A DNA stretch of 30,713 bases from QHWK01 sp035315685 (GTDB lineage: Bacteria; Acidobacteriota; Vicinamibacteria; Vicinamibacterales; CAVVIG01): positions 1 through 30,713 of the forward strand of contig DATFXR010000169.1 in the NCBI GenBank assembly GCA_035315685.1. Reading direction: 5' to 3'. This document shows, in pieces, positions 1 through 7,155 of the stretch. The first letter of the stretch is position 1. Each line of letters starts with the position of its first letter. Both the position numbers and the translations under genes were made by a program. The notes below the pieces were generated by a model that made no database searches, was not told the DNA's origin, and worked only from the letters and a program-made list of their open reading frames with translations.

Positions 1-1
1 G

Positions 2-274
2 GAGGCGGCCGCCGAACCGGCGGACGGAGCGCTCGATCCGGAAGAACAGCTGATGCAGCAGCACACCGTCGCGCGCGTCCGCGCCGCGCTCGAGCAGTTG
101 CCGCTGGACTTTCGCGAGGTGATCGTCCTGCGCGAAATCGAGGGGTTGAGTTATAAGGAAATCGCTGCGGTCGTGCGCGTGCCGATCGGGACGGTCATGT
201 CGCGCCTGGCTCGCGGCCGCGAGCGGCTGCTCTCGCTGCTGAAGGCGGACCTTGCCGTGGAGACGCTGTCATGA
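2..274 (+). CDS. ECF-type RNA polymerase sigma factor, C-terminal part (5' end outside window)
   Basis: The reading frame is open from the window edge, so only the last 90 or so residues are present. They contain a typical sigma region 4: a helix with LPLDFREVIVLREIEGLSY, then the recognition helix-turn-helix KEIAAVVRVPIGTVMSRLARGR. This region contacts the -35 element in sigma-70 family proteins. The stop codon overlaps the start of the next gene (ATGA), the usual coupling of an ECF sigma factor with its anti-sigma factor. The pair would therefore be co-expressed, the sigma factor being held inactive at the membrane until a signal arrives. The subgroup and signal cannot be told without region 2. 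The family call is secure; the ECF subgroup is not. Confidence 0.9.
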   Translation, partial: EAAAEPADGALDPEEQLMQQHTVARVRAALEQLPLDFREVIVLREIEGLSYKEIAAVVRVPIGTVMSRLARGRERLLSLLKADLAVETLS

Positions 275-999
275 TCTGCGCCGACGTCAATCGCGACCTC
301 GACGCCTATGTCGACCGCGAGCTCGATGCGGAGGCTGCTGCCGCGATCCGGCAGCACCTTGACGGATGCGCGCGGTGTCGGGAGCGGGTCACGGAGCGGC
401 AGGCGCTCAGCCGGCTGGTCCAGTCGACCGGCTACCGTACCGCGCCCGATCGTCTGCGGGCGCGCGTCGCTGCGTCGGCAGCCCGATCGACGTCATCTCA
501 TCGCCTGATGATGTGGGCTGCGGCCGCCGTGCTGGCACTGGCAGTCGGCGGAGGCGCCGTGCTGGTCCGATCTCCCCAGGTTCACGGCGATCCGATCGCG
601 GACGAGGTCGTGAATGGCCATGTGCGTTCGTTGATGGCGGAGCACCTGTTCGACGTGCGTTCCACCGATCAGCACACGGTGAAACCGTGGTTTCTCGGCA
701 AGCTCGATTTCGCGCCGCCGGTTGCCGACCTCGCGTCGATCGGCTTTCCGCTCGTCGGCGGCCGCCTCGACTACGTCGGCGGCCGGCCCGCTGCGGCCCT
801 CGTGTATCAGCGGCAGAAACACACGATCAACGTGTTCGTGTCGCCCGACGAGACGTCGCAGTCGACGCCGATCGCCTCTCAGTCGATTCGCGGATTCCAC
901 GTCCGGCACTGGACGCGCGGCGGCATGGCGTTCTGGGCGGTTTCGGATTTGAACGATAACGAACTGACGGCGTTCGCCCGCGCGCTCGCCGGGTTGTAG
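271..999 (+). CDS. Anti-sigma factor, membrane-anchored, zinc-finger type
   Basis: This 242-residue protein begins with a putative zinc-binding anti-sigma module: Cys3, then His29-x3-Cys33-x2-Cys36, the HxxxCxxC pattern of zf-HC2/ZAS domains that clamp ECF sigma factors. One hydrophobic segment (about residues 79-100) would anchor it in the inner membrane. The remaining 140 residues would be periplasmic and resemble the sensor part seen in other such anti-sigma factors; they contain VVNGHVRSLMAEHLFDV followed by a region rich in beta-strand-like sequence. The start overlaps the sigma-factor stop by 4 nt, so translation is probably coupled. It ends in a hairpin shared with the convergent neighbour. 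The signal sensed is unknown. Confidence 0.88.
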   Translation: MICADVNRDLDAYVDRELDAEAAAAIRQHLDGCARCRERVTERQALSRLVQSTGYRTAPDRLRARVAASAARSTSSHRLMMWAAAAVLALAVGGGAVLVRSPQVHGDPIADEVVNGHVRSLMAEHLFDVRSTDQHTVKPWFLGKLDFAPPVADLASIGFPLVGGRLDYVGGRPAAALVYQRQKHTINVFVSPDETSQSTPIASQSIRGFHVRHWTRGGMAFWAVSDLNDNELTAFARALAGL

Positions 1000-1010
1000 G
1001 CGAGCGCGCG
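979..1010. terminator. Perfect 12-bp hairpin between two convergent genes
   Basis: CGCGCGCTCGCC (979-990) and GGCGAGCGCGCG (999-1010) are exact inverted copies around an 8-nt loop. The loop and right arm contain the anti-sigma stop codon, and the hairpin ends 4 nt before the stop of the opposing gene. There is no T-run on either side, so it is not a textbook intrinsic terminator. A bidirectional RNA-stabilising or terminating role is inferred from position. Confidence 0.55.
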
Positions 1011-1014
1011 AACG

Positions 1015-1602
1015 CTACTTCGAATAGAGGTAGAGATCGCCGGCCATCAGGTGCGCGTGCAGCCGATACTGGCCGCTCCCGGTCCAGTCGAAGGAGCGGA
1101 ACAGACCTTCCTTGACGACTTGAAAGGCTGACGCCTTGAGATCGCCGGCCCAGAGCGACGCGTCAACAGTACGGTAATCCTCGGCCCGGCCCACGTCGAT
1201 GCGCAGATCGCCGGCACGAAGCTCGACGTCCTTGTTGCCGCGAATCTTTTCGATCGTGAGATCGCCAGCCGTCAACCGGACGTAGAGATCCGATCGATTG
1301 GGCACCTGAATGGTGAACCGCAAATCTCTGTTGCTGGGACCGTTCGTCGTAATGCTCAGCTCGTGGCCCCGGACGTCCGCTCGAGCCTGAACCTTTGCCA
1401 GCGACTCGGCGTCGCGTACGCTCCAGTCGAGGCGGACGACGTTTTGCTCGGTGCCGACGATGTGGTAGTCGCCAGCGACCAGGTCCATTTTCACCGACCC
1501 GTCCGCCGCGAATGGGCGCTCGAGGGATCCGGAGGTTCGCGCGCCCTGGGCTGAGACCGCTACGGCGAGCATCGCAACCGCCGCCGGAAGCCGACCGCGC
1601 AT
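1015..1602 (-). CDS. Exported protein with five AGD(L/Y) repeats, DUF4097-like
   Basis: This 195-residue protein has a signal peptide (MRGRLPAAVAMLAVAVSAQG, cleavage near residue 19-20), so it should be exported. The mature part repeats a short beta motif, AGDYHI, AGDLTI, AGDLRI, AGDLKA and AGDLYLY, at about residues 43, 112, 130, 152 and 187. This suggests a repetitive beta-sheet or solenoid like that of the DUF4097 adhesin-like family. The ATG at 1602 is preceded by GGGAGG about 6 nt upstream. The frame stays open much further upstream through a low-complexity tract, but that extension is not credible coding sequence. It is convergent with the anti-sigma factor. Such proteins are often found near sigma/anti-sigma pairs, so an envelope-stress link is possible but unproven. 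Confidence 0.7.
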   Translation of the reverse strand: MRGRLPAAVAMLAVAVSAQGARTSGSLERPFAADGSVKMDLVAGDYHIVGTEQNVVRLDWSVRDAESLAKVQARADVRGHELSITTNGPSNRDLRFTIQVPNRSDLYVRLTAGDLTIEKIRGNKDVELRAGDLRIDVGRAEDYRTVDASLWAGDLKASAFQVVKEGLFRSFDWTGSGQYRLHAHLMAGDLYLYSK

Positions 1603-1696
1603 AGCATCCTCCCTGCAAGCAGGCAACAGTGCGTCGGCCATTGATACGAGCGTCCGAACGACGCAGTTCAATTGGCCTTCACGGTTGAGCAGATGG

Positions 1697-1866
1697 ATGG
1701 GCAGGACGGGGGAGGGGCAGCAAGGGCAGGAGCGGCGGAACGGGCAGGACGGGCAGGACGGGCAGGACGGGCAGGAAGGGCAGGAGGGGCAGGAGGGGCA
1801 GGAAAGGCAGGAGGGGCGGCACGGCAGGAAAGGCAGGAAGGCGTGAGAGGCAGGAAGGCCGGAGGG
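1697..1866. repeat. Low-complexity tract of 9-nt units, GGGCAGGAN
   Basis: From 1742 to about 1813 there are eight near-perfect tandem copies of a 9-bp unit (GGGCAGGAC, later GGGCAGGAA/G), with more degenerate copies on both sides. Because the unit length is a multiple of three, all frames stay open and give spurious peptides such as GRAGRAG or SCPSCPSC. The tract separates the divergent AGD-repeat gene and the OsmC-like gene. Related tracts lie at 2387-2460 and 4801-4868 in the opposite orientation. Confidence 0.85.
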
Positions 1867-1878
1867 CGCGATACGCTG

Positions 1879-2358
1879 ATGACAGTGATCGCACGAGTGA
1901 GAGCGATGATGAGCACTGGCACTGCTGGTGAACCGCTGGTGACAGTCGAGGGTGATGGTTCGAGCTTCGCCCAACGCATCACTGCCGGCGCGCACGAGTT
2001 CATAGCCGACGAACCGGTCGCCGCCGGCGGCGGGGACGCCGGACCGGATCCGTATCAGTTGCTGCTCGCCGCCCTCGGGGCGTGCACGTCGATGACGATC
2101 ACGATGTATGCACGCCGCAAGCAATGGCCGCTGACTCACGTTCGCGTTCAACTCTCGCACTCGAAGGTGTGGGCACAGGACTGTGCGCACTGCGACACGC
2201 GGGAGGGCCGACTCGATCGCATCGACCGGAAGATCGATCTCGAGGGCGCGCTCTCGTACGATCAGCGGAAGCGGCTGGTCGAAATCGCCGAGAAATGTCC
2301 GGTCCATCGCACGCTCTCATCCGAAATCCACATCGTCACGCACCTGATGAAGACGTGA
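1879..2358 (+). CDS. OsmC-like (Ohr/OsmC family) redox protein
   Basis: This 159-residue protein matches the OsmC fold family, small cytosolic thiol peroxidases that reduce organic hydroperoxides. Visible hallmarks are FIADEPVAAGGGDAGPDPYQLLLAALGACTSMT, with the first conserved cysteine at residue 69, and EIAEKCPVHRTL, with the second at residue 140. A further CxxC (Cys102/Cys105) lies between them, as in the subgroup often annotated simply as OsmC family protein. The start chosen is ATG 1879, with GGAGG 13 nt upstream; ATG 1906 is a reasonable alternative and would give 150 residues. The open frame upstream is only the 9-nt repeat tract. The substrate is not known. Confidence 0.85.
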   Translation: MTVIARVRAMMSTGTAGEPLVTVEGDGSSFAQRITAGAHEFIADEPVAAGGGDAGPDPYQLLLAALGACTSMTITMYARRKQWPLTHVRVQLSHSKVWAQDCAHCDTREGRLDRIDRKIDLEGALSYDQRKRLVEIAEKCPVHRTLSSEIHIVTHLMKT

Positions 2359-2386
2359 CGCCGGATGGCGCCCGGGTCGCCCACAG

Positions 2387-2460
2387 CCCGTCCTGCGCCT
2401 CCACCCCGTCCGCCCCTTCGGCCCGTCCCGCTCGTCCTGCCCCACCCGCCCCTTCCGCCA
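2387..2460. repeat. C-rich low-complexity tract (CCTGCC/CCCGTCC type)
   Basis: An imperfect pyrimidine-rich stretch on the + strand (CCCGTCCTGC, CCGCTCGTCCTGCCCCACC and similar) is related in composition to the tract at 1697-1866 but inverted. It starts 28 bp after the OsmC-like stop codon and ends 22 bp before the next gene. Transcribed rightward, the RNA would be C-rich and G-poor, which resembles a Rho loading site. Confidence 0.7.
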
Positions 2461-2469
2461 CGCTGTGGC

Positions 2470-2475
2470 TATGAT
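2470..2475 (+). promoter_or_regulatory. Candidate -10 element, TATGAT
   Basis: TATGAT lies exactly 6 nt before the GTG start at 2482, so transcription would begin at or next to the start codon and the message would be leaderless. No convincing -35 hexamer is visible in the C-rich tract upstream. Confidence 0.45.
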
Positions 2476-2481
2476 CGGCGA

Positions 2482-3933
2482 GTGCCGCCCGGAGTACGGT
2501 TCGTGTTCGAGCCCTTCGAGCTCGACGCCGCTCGTCGTCGCTTGACGGTATCTGGCGAACCGGCGGCCATGTCCGATCGCCAGCTCGACATTCTGCTCGT
2601 GCTCGTGGCGCGCGCCGGAGAGATCGTCTCCAAGGACGACCTTCTGCAGGCGGGCTGGAAGGATGTCGCCGTCGGCGACAACAGCCTCGAGCAGGCGATC
2701 TCCGGTCTGCGGCGCCTGCTCGGCGCTCACTCCAATGGCGTGTCCTACATCGAGACCGTCCCGCGGCGTGGCTACCGGTTCGGCGCCGCAGTGACACCGA
2801 AGACATCGCGGGAGAGCGACGCGGCTCTCGATGCGCTGCTCGCGCCGCATCGGGCGTTCGTCGAAGGACGAGCGCTCCTCGAGACGCTCGAACGCGATCG
2901 CGTGCGCCGGGCGAGGGCAGTGTTCGAGGACGCGGTCCGCGATGCGCCCGATTTCGCGTCCGCCCACATCGGCCTTGCCAATGCCGGTGCGATGCAATTC
3001 GAGATGACGCGCGCGGATCCGGTACCCGACGGCGACGCGATTGCGATGGCCGCCCGCCACGCGCGCGAGGCCTGCCGGCTCGACCCGCAGTCCGGCGAGG
3101 CGTGGGCCACGCTCGGCTTCGTGCTCGATCGCATCGGTGAGCATCTCGACGCGAGAGCCGCCTCGAAGCGCGCGGTGACGCTGGAGCCCGACAACTGGCG
3201 GCATCACTTCCGGCTCGCGTTCGTCAGCTGGGGCGAGGAGCGTCTGCGTGCGGCGCACCAGACCCTGGCGCTTCTTCCGGGATTCCCACTGGCGCACTGG
3301 CTCGCCGCGACCGTCTACGTGGCGCGTCAGCTGCCGCGTGAAGCCGAGCGTGAGCTCGCCGCCGGACTTGCGTCGCACGCCGACGATCTCTCGACCGGCG
3401 CGCGTTTCGGTGCGGTGGCGTTGCACTTCCTGCGCGGCCTGATCCAGTTGTCGTGCGGCGACGAGACGAGTGCGATGGCGGAGTTCGAACGCGAGCTGTC
3501 TTCTGAGCGCGCAGGCCAGTTGTACGCGCGCGAGTGCGCGGCCAACACGTGGTACGCGATCGGCGCGCTTCGCCTTCGACAGGGACGCCGCGCTGACGCC
3601 TGCGACGCGTTCGTCCAAGCCACCACGCGGGTTGCCGCACATCCGATGGCCAGAGTCGGTCTCGCCGCGGCCGGCCAGTCACCGCTCTCCGCCGGCGGGA
3701 CCTCATCGGGCAGCCGTCCGGTGTCCGCTGCGGACGACGCGCTGGTTCAGGCTGCGCGGCTCGTACTCGCCAACGATCACGACTCTGCCGGCCGCATGGT
3801 CGCGGCGGCGCTCGCGACGGCTCCGGCGGGCAACGCCGCGTGGATCCTGCCGGTCGAGCCGCTGTTGCAGGTGACCGCAAGTCCTGGCGCGTGGACTCTC
3901 GCGCTCGCGCGTCTGCGTAATCGCGCGGCCTGA
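2482..3933 (+). CDS. Winged-helix (OmpR/CadC-type) DNA-binding protein with TPR repeats
   Basis: This 483-residue protein starts with an OmpR/PhoB-type winged helix (about residues 5-103). Visible motifs are FEPFELDAARRRLTVSGEPA, LDILLVLVARAGEIVSKDDLL, the recognition region DNSLEQAISGLRRLLG and the wing YIETVPRRGYRF. The rest is alpha-helical, with TPR-like units such as ARAVFEDAVRDAPDFASAHIGLANA and REACRLDPQSGEAWATLGFVLDRIGEHLDARAASKRAVTLEPDN. There is no membrane segment between the two parts, unlike classical CadC, so it is probably a soluble regulator. GTG 2482 is chosen because the domain begins right after it and a -10-like TATGAT sits 6 nt upstream. Upstream in-frame residues come only from the C-rich tract. 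Its target genes are unknown. Confidence 0.85.
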   Translation: MPPGVRFVFEPFELDAARRRLTVSGEPAAMSDRQLDILLVLVARAGEIVSKDDLLQAGWKDVAVGDNSLEQAISGLRRLLGAHSNGVSYIETVPRRGYRFGAAVTPKTSRESDAALDALLAPHRAFVEGRALLETLERDRVRRARAVFEDAVRDAPDFASAHIGLANAGAMQFEMTRADPVPDGDAIAMAARHAREACRLDPQSGEAWATLGFVLDRIGEHLDARAASKRAVTLEPDNWRHHFRLAFVSWGEERLRAAHQTLALLPGFPLAHWLAATVYVARQLPREAERELAAGLASHADDLSTGARFGAVALHFLRGLIQLSCGDETSAMAEFERELSSERAGQLYARECAANTWYAIGALRLRQGRRADACDAFVQATTRVAAHPMARVGLAAAGQSPLSAGGTSSGSRPVSAADDALVQAARLVLANDHDSAGRMVAAALATAPAGNAAWILPVEPLLQVTASPGAWTLALARLRNRAA

Positions 3934-4068
3934 CGCGCGCAGCCGTCGAAATCAGGACTTTTCAGCGATCCGAACAGGACTTCGCCGCCCGCGACCGCCA
4001 CTATGGCGATGTCGAAGCGATCACGCTTCGCCTGCCGCGCATCCGCGGTTCACTCTCAGGAGGACGCC

Positions 4069-4623
4069 ATGCAGACTTCACCCCGCTCACCTTCGGCTCT
4101 GTTCACGTCAGTCATCTGGCGGCTCGCGTGCGGACTCGTTGTCGTCGTGCTCAGGTGTGCTCCGGCCGCGAGTCAGACGCTGCCGCCGATCGCGAAGGAG
4201 GCCGATCTCTCCGGTCCGCGTTTCGGCCTCACGCTGCTCAGCGACGGCGTGGTCGACGAGCTCGCGAAGCGCGACATCGCCGTCGGTCCGCACATCTCGC
4301 AGTTCGGATGGCAGTTCGAGAAGCAGTTCTTCACGAAGGGTGGTCCGGTCACGATGGTGACGGAATGGGTCGCCCTGGTCGGCGGCCTCGAGCAGAACGT
4401 CGTGCTTCCCAGCTTGAGCTGGATGGTCGGCGTACGCACTCGAGACGGCGCCGAATTCGGCATCGGTCCAAACATCACGCCTGCCGGAACGGCGCTGGTG
4501 CTGGCGACAGGGATGACGTTTCGTGCGGGCGCTCTGAACGTTCCGGTGAATGTCGCGGTCGTCCCGTCAAAGGTCGGGACGCGCGTGAGCCTGCTCACCG
4601 GTTTCAGCCTGCGGCATCGATGA
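4069..4623 (+). CDS. Exported protein of unknown function, possibly a small beta-barrel
   Basis: This 184-residue protein starts at ATG 4069, with a strong AGGAGG 5 nt upstream. Residues 1-36 form a signal peptide (hydrophobic WRLACGLVVVVL, cleavage near AASQ). The mature part is rich in alternating hydrophobic residues (FGLTLLSDG, GPHISQFGWQFEKQFF, VALVGGLEQNVVLPSLSWMVGVRT, FGIGPNITPAGTALVLATGMTF, VPSKVGTRVSLLTGFSL). This pattern fits outer-membrane beta strands, and the short hydrophobic C-terminus ending in LTGFSLRHR is compatible with one. I recall similar unnamed proteins in other bacteria but no assigned function. It stands alone, with 135 bp of featureless sequence before it and repeats after it. 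Confidence 0.7.
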   Translation: MQTSPRSPSALFTSVIWRLACGLVVVVLRCAPAASQTLPPIAKEADLSGPRFGLTLLSDGVVDELAKRDIAVGPHISQFGWQFEKQFFTKGGPVTMVTEWVALVGGLEQNVVLPSLSWMVGVRTRDGAEFGIGPNITPAGTALVLATGMTFRAGALNVPVNVAVVPSKVGTRVSLLTGFSLRHR

Positions 4624-4654
4624 CGACCGGTGCACGGATCGCGACCATGGGATC

Positions 4655-4705
4655 AGCCACGAAGGCACGAAGACGAGGATTGTGGGTCTTCATGTCTTCG
4701 TGGCT
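4655..4705. repeat. Dispersed CACGAAG-type inverted repeat
   Basis: Arms at 4655-4674 and 4686-4705 pair at 18 of 20 positions around an 11-nt loop; each arm contains CACGAAG/CTTCGTG copies. This resembles a class of short palindromic intergenic elements I know from several environmental bacterial genomes. It lies 31 bp after the preceding stop codon and could also act as a terminator-like hairpin. Confidence 0.7.
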
Positions 4706-4756
4706 TGGGTGGGCGACCGCCCGCGCGCTGACGCCCGGCTGAAGCGCTTTCGCGCC

Positions 4757-4792
4757 ACATCGGGCAGCCCTGAAGAGCTGCGCCACCGATGT
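4757..4792. repeat. Second intergenic hairpin repeat
   Basis: ACATCGG-GCAGC (4757-4768) pairs with GCTGC (4777-4781) and CCGATGT (4786-4792), leaving a 4-nt bulge. The sequence around it (GGCTGAAGCGC upstream, CCCTGAAGAGC in the loop) resembles another palindromic repeat type carrying CTGAAG/CTTCAG motifs. Confidence 0.5.
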
Positions 4793-4800
4793 CGGGCACG

Positions 4801-4868
4801 CCCTCCCGCCCATCCCGCTCATCCCGCTCATCCTGCCCCTCCTGCCCTCCTGCCCTCCTGCCCACGCC
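4801..4868. repeat. C-rich low-complexity tract (CATCCCGCT / CCTGCCCTC units)
   Basis: The tract consists of tandem imperfect units: CATCCCGCT repeated, then CCTGCCCCT and CCTGCCCTC copies. It is the third tract of this type in the first 5 kb and ends 61 bp before the following membrane-protein gene. The whole 4624-4929 interval holds only this tract and the two hairpin repeats; no gene is seen there. Confidence 0.75.
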
Positions 4869-4929
4869 GTTCGAGTGGCCGCATCGATCCGGCTGGAAGT
4901 GGATCTGCCGATCGGCCGCGGCGCGGTTC

Positions 4930-5445
4930 ATGGTGTTGCGCATGCGGAATTTCAGCGGGGCGGAAGCGGTGGTCTACGGCGGCCTCGTTGTCGGCGCGCT
5001 CGACGCGATCGATGCCGTCGTGTTTTTCGGATTGCGAGGAGCCACGCCGGTCCGCGTGTTTCAGGGCATCGCGGCGGGCCTGCTCGGGCGGGCGACGCTT
5101 GAGGGCGGGCTGCGGACGGCGCTGCTCGGCCTGGCGATCCATTTCTTCATCGCCTTCTCGATTGTCGCGACCTACTACCTTGCCAGCCGGAGTCTCCCGA
5201 TTCTCATGCGGCGGCCTGTCCTGTGCGGCGCGCCGTACGGCGTGTTCGTCTACTTCTTCATGAACCGGATCGTCATCCCGCTTTCGGCGATCGGCGCGGC
5301 GGCGGCGTTCTCGCTCCCGGTGTTCATCAACGGGATCGTGATTCACATCCTCGGAGTCGGCATCCCGGCGGCGCTCTTCGTCGCGCGGAGCGCTCCGGCG
5401 CCGCTAGCGCCCGCCGCCGGCGCTGCGTCGCACCTGCACTCCTGA
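4930..5445 (+). CDS. Small integral membrane protein of unknown function
   Basis: This 171-residue protein has about four hydrophobic helices: YGGLVVGALDAIDAVVFFGL, LLGLAIHFFIAFSIVATYYL, YGVFVYFFMNRIVIPLSAIG and LPVFINGIVIHILGVGIPAALF. Acidic residues within the first helix (ALDAIDAVVFFG) and histidines in helices 2 and 4 are the notable polar positions. I recognise it as a recurring unnamed membrane protein family but know no function. ATG 4930 is used; ATG 4942 is equally possible, as neither has a clear ribosome-binding site. The extra upstream in-frame residues come from the C-rich tract. Its 3' end overlaps the convergent regulator gene by 42 bp. Confidence 0.72.
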   Translation: MVLRMRNFSGAEAVVYGGLVVGALDAIDAVVFFGLRGATPVRVFQGIAAGLLGRATLEGGLRTALLGLAIHFFIAFSIVATYYLASRSLPILMRRPVLCGAPYGVFVYFFMNRIVIPLSAIGAAAAFSLPVFINGIVIHILGVGIPAALFVARSAPAPLAPAAGAASHLHS

Positions 5446-6957
5446 TCCTGCCGGCCGCTCGACCGCTTCGATCGCCGCCGCGAGTTGCTCCATGCCACGC
5501 CTGAGCGCCTCGGGCCGCACCGATCCGAAGCCGAGCACGATCGCGTTCGTCGATCGACCGCCGGCCACCATCGATCGAGGCCGGCCGAGGTAGTAGTGAG
5601 AGAGCGGCATGACCTCGAGGCCCCGAACGTTGGCCTCATGGCACACCCGCTCTGCGTCGACGCCAGTCAGATCGCCGACTGCGTGCAGGCCGGTACGTAC
5701 GGGCCGCAGCGCAAGCGCGCCCCGGCACCAGTGCGCTGCCGCGTCGGTGAACGCGTCCAGCCGCTCGCGGTAGGCCGCGCGCATCCGCCGCAGATGCCGA
5801 TCGAAGTGTCCTTCCGACATCAGATCGGCGAGCGCCGCCTGCTCCAGGAGCGGCGGATGCACGTCCGACGCGCGCCGCGCGCTCAGCAGCCGGCTCTGCA
5901 GATCGGGGGGCACGATCAGAAAACCGAGCCGCAGCGCGGGAAACAGCGTCTTGCTGAAGCTGCCGACATAAATCACGCGGCCATCCTCATCGAGGCCGTG
6001 CAGACAGGGAATCGGGCGCGATCCGTAGCGGAACTCGCTGTCGTAATCGTCTTCGAGGACCCACGCGCGCGCGGAGCTCGCCCAGCGGAGGAGCGCCAGT
6101 CGCCGTGGCAGGCTCATCGGCACGCCGAGCGGAAACTGGTTCGACGGCGTCACGTAGACGAGGCGCGCACGAGCCGCGAGTCGCGCGCCGATCGTGACGC
6201 TCAGGCCCTCTTCGTCTACCGGGACCGGCACGATGGACGCGCCTGCCCCGACCAGCGCGGCGCGCGCGCCCGAATAGCCAGGTTCCTCGAGCCAGGCCTC
6301 GTCGCCGGCATCGAGCACGAGATCGCACATCAGCTCGAGGCCGCGCTGCGTCCCGCCGACGATCAGCACTTCGTCGGCGCGGCATCGCGTTCCGCGCGCA
6401 CTCTGCACGTGGTCGGCGATCGCCTCGCGCAGCGGACGGAAGCCGCCGGCCTCGTTGTAGTCGAGCTGCGCCAGCGTCAGCGACCGCAGGCGGCGGTTGA
6501 TCAACTGCGACCAGAGTCGAAGTGGAAACAGATCCACCGCCGGCACGCCGAGCCTGAAGGCGCGGGGCGGTCCGGGCATGCGGCGGGCCGACGGCGGCGT
6601 CGACGTCAGCGCCAGGCCGCGGCGCGACAGCGGCGGATGCTTCGCGATGGTCAGGCGTTGGCGCGCGCCGTTGGTGCGCGGCAGGTCGTCGGGAAGCTCG
6701 TGCGCCACGAATGTGCCCGAGCCGTGCCGGCCGACGAGATAGCCCTCGGCAGTCAGCTGCTCGAATGCGAGCAACGTTGTCGTCCGGGAGACGGCGAGGT
6801 CGTCGGCGAGTGCTCGCGACGATGGCAGGCGGGCGCCCGGCTGGACGACGCCGTCGAGCACCGCTCGACGGATCTCCGAGTAGATCTGCCGCTGCAATGC
6901 GCTCCCGGCCCGGCGATCGAGACGGATCAACAGGTCGCCTGTGCGGTGAATCGCCAT
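5404..6957 (-). CDS. MocR-type transcriptional regulator (GntR helix-turn-helix fused to PLP aminotransferase fold)
   Basis: This 517-residue protein has a GntR winged helix at about residues 14-86 (LQRQIYSEIRRAVLDGVVQPGARLPSSRALADDLAVSRTTTLLAFEQLTAEGYLVGRHGSGTFV in outline). An aminotransferase class I fold runs from about residue 135 to the end. PLP-pocket residues are visible: Asn273 in PSNQFPLG, Asp304/Tyr305 in LEDDYDSEFRY and the Schiff-base lysine Lys336 in GSFSKTLFP. MocR proteins sense PLP or an amino-acid-derived ligand and control nearby genes, often including their own. Here the gene is divergent from a TonB-dependent receptor. ATG 6957 is preceded by a good promoter that leaves almost no leader. 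The C-terminal end overlaps the convergent membrane-protein gene. The ligand and regulon are unknown. Confidence 0.9.
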   Translation of the reverse strand: MAIHRTGDLLIRLDRRAGSALQRQIYSEIRRAVLDGVVQPGARLPSSRALADDLAVSRTTTLLAFEQLTAEGYLVGRHGSGTFVAHELPDDLPRTNGARQRLTIAKHPPLSRRGLALTSTPPSARRMPGPPRAFRLGVPAVDLFPLRLWSQLINRRLRSLTLAQLDYNEAGGFRPLREAIADHVQSARGTRCRADEVLIVGGTQRGLELMCDLVLDAGDEAWLEEPGYSGARAALVGAGASIVPVPVDEEGLSVTIGARLAARARLVYVTPSNQFPLGVPMSLPRRLALLRWASSARAWVLEDDYDSEFRYGSRPIPCLHGLDEDGRVIYVGSFSKTLFPALRLGFLIVPPDLQSRLLSARRASDVHPPLLEQAALADLMSEGHFDRHLRRMRAAYRERLDAFTDAAAHWCRGALALRPVRTGLHAVGDLTGVDAERVCHEANVRGLEVMPLSHYYLGRPRSMVAGGRSTNAIVLGFGSVRPEALRRGMEQLAAAIEAVERPAGSGVQVRRSAGGGR

Positions 6958-6966
6958 AGCGGGCCC

Positions 6967-6994
6967 AGTGTAGTGGTTATTTGCGTTCGCGCAA
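6967..6994 (-). promoter_or_regulatory. Probable promoter and operator of the MocR gene
   Basis: On the minus strand TTGCGC (6989-6994) and TACACT (6967-6972) are separated by 16 bp, a good sigma-70-like arrangement. The start site would fall about 3 nt before the ATG. A perfect palindrome, TTGCG-TTCG-CGCAA (6981-6994), covers the -35 element, so a protein bound there would block transcription. Autoregulation by the MocR protein is an inference. Confidence 0.55.
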
Positions 6995-7155
6995 TCATCG
7001 TTCAACACATAAGACCACTCGACCGGCGCTCGATTCGGTTCTTTGGAGTGTGACAAGTGGCCACATCGTCTTGCACCGAACTGGACCTCCACATGCGTCC
7101 GGCGCGCGCCCACACTCGCCCGGGTGAGCGACTGTGTCGGTCGCGGGAGTGAGGG

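Noticed and set aside
1742..1822. Possible CRISPR array
   Set aside because: The units are 9 bp in direct tandem without spacers; this is a simple repeat.
1672..1878. N-terminal extension of the OsmC-like protein (GRAGRAG repeats)
   Set aside because: Low-complexity repeat translation; the OsmC family starts near residue 70 of that frame.
1603..2307. Long N-terminal extension of the AGD-repeat protein with repeated SCPSCP residues
   Set aside because: It is produced by the 9-nt repeat tract, runs antisense through the OsmC-like gene, and a good ribosome-binding site and signal peptide mark ATG 1602 as the start.
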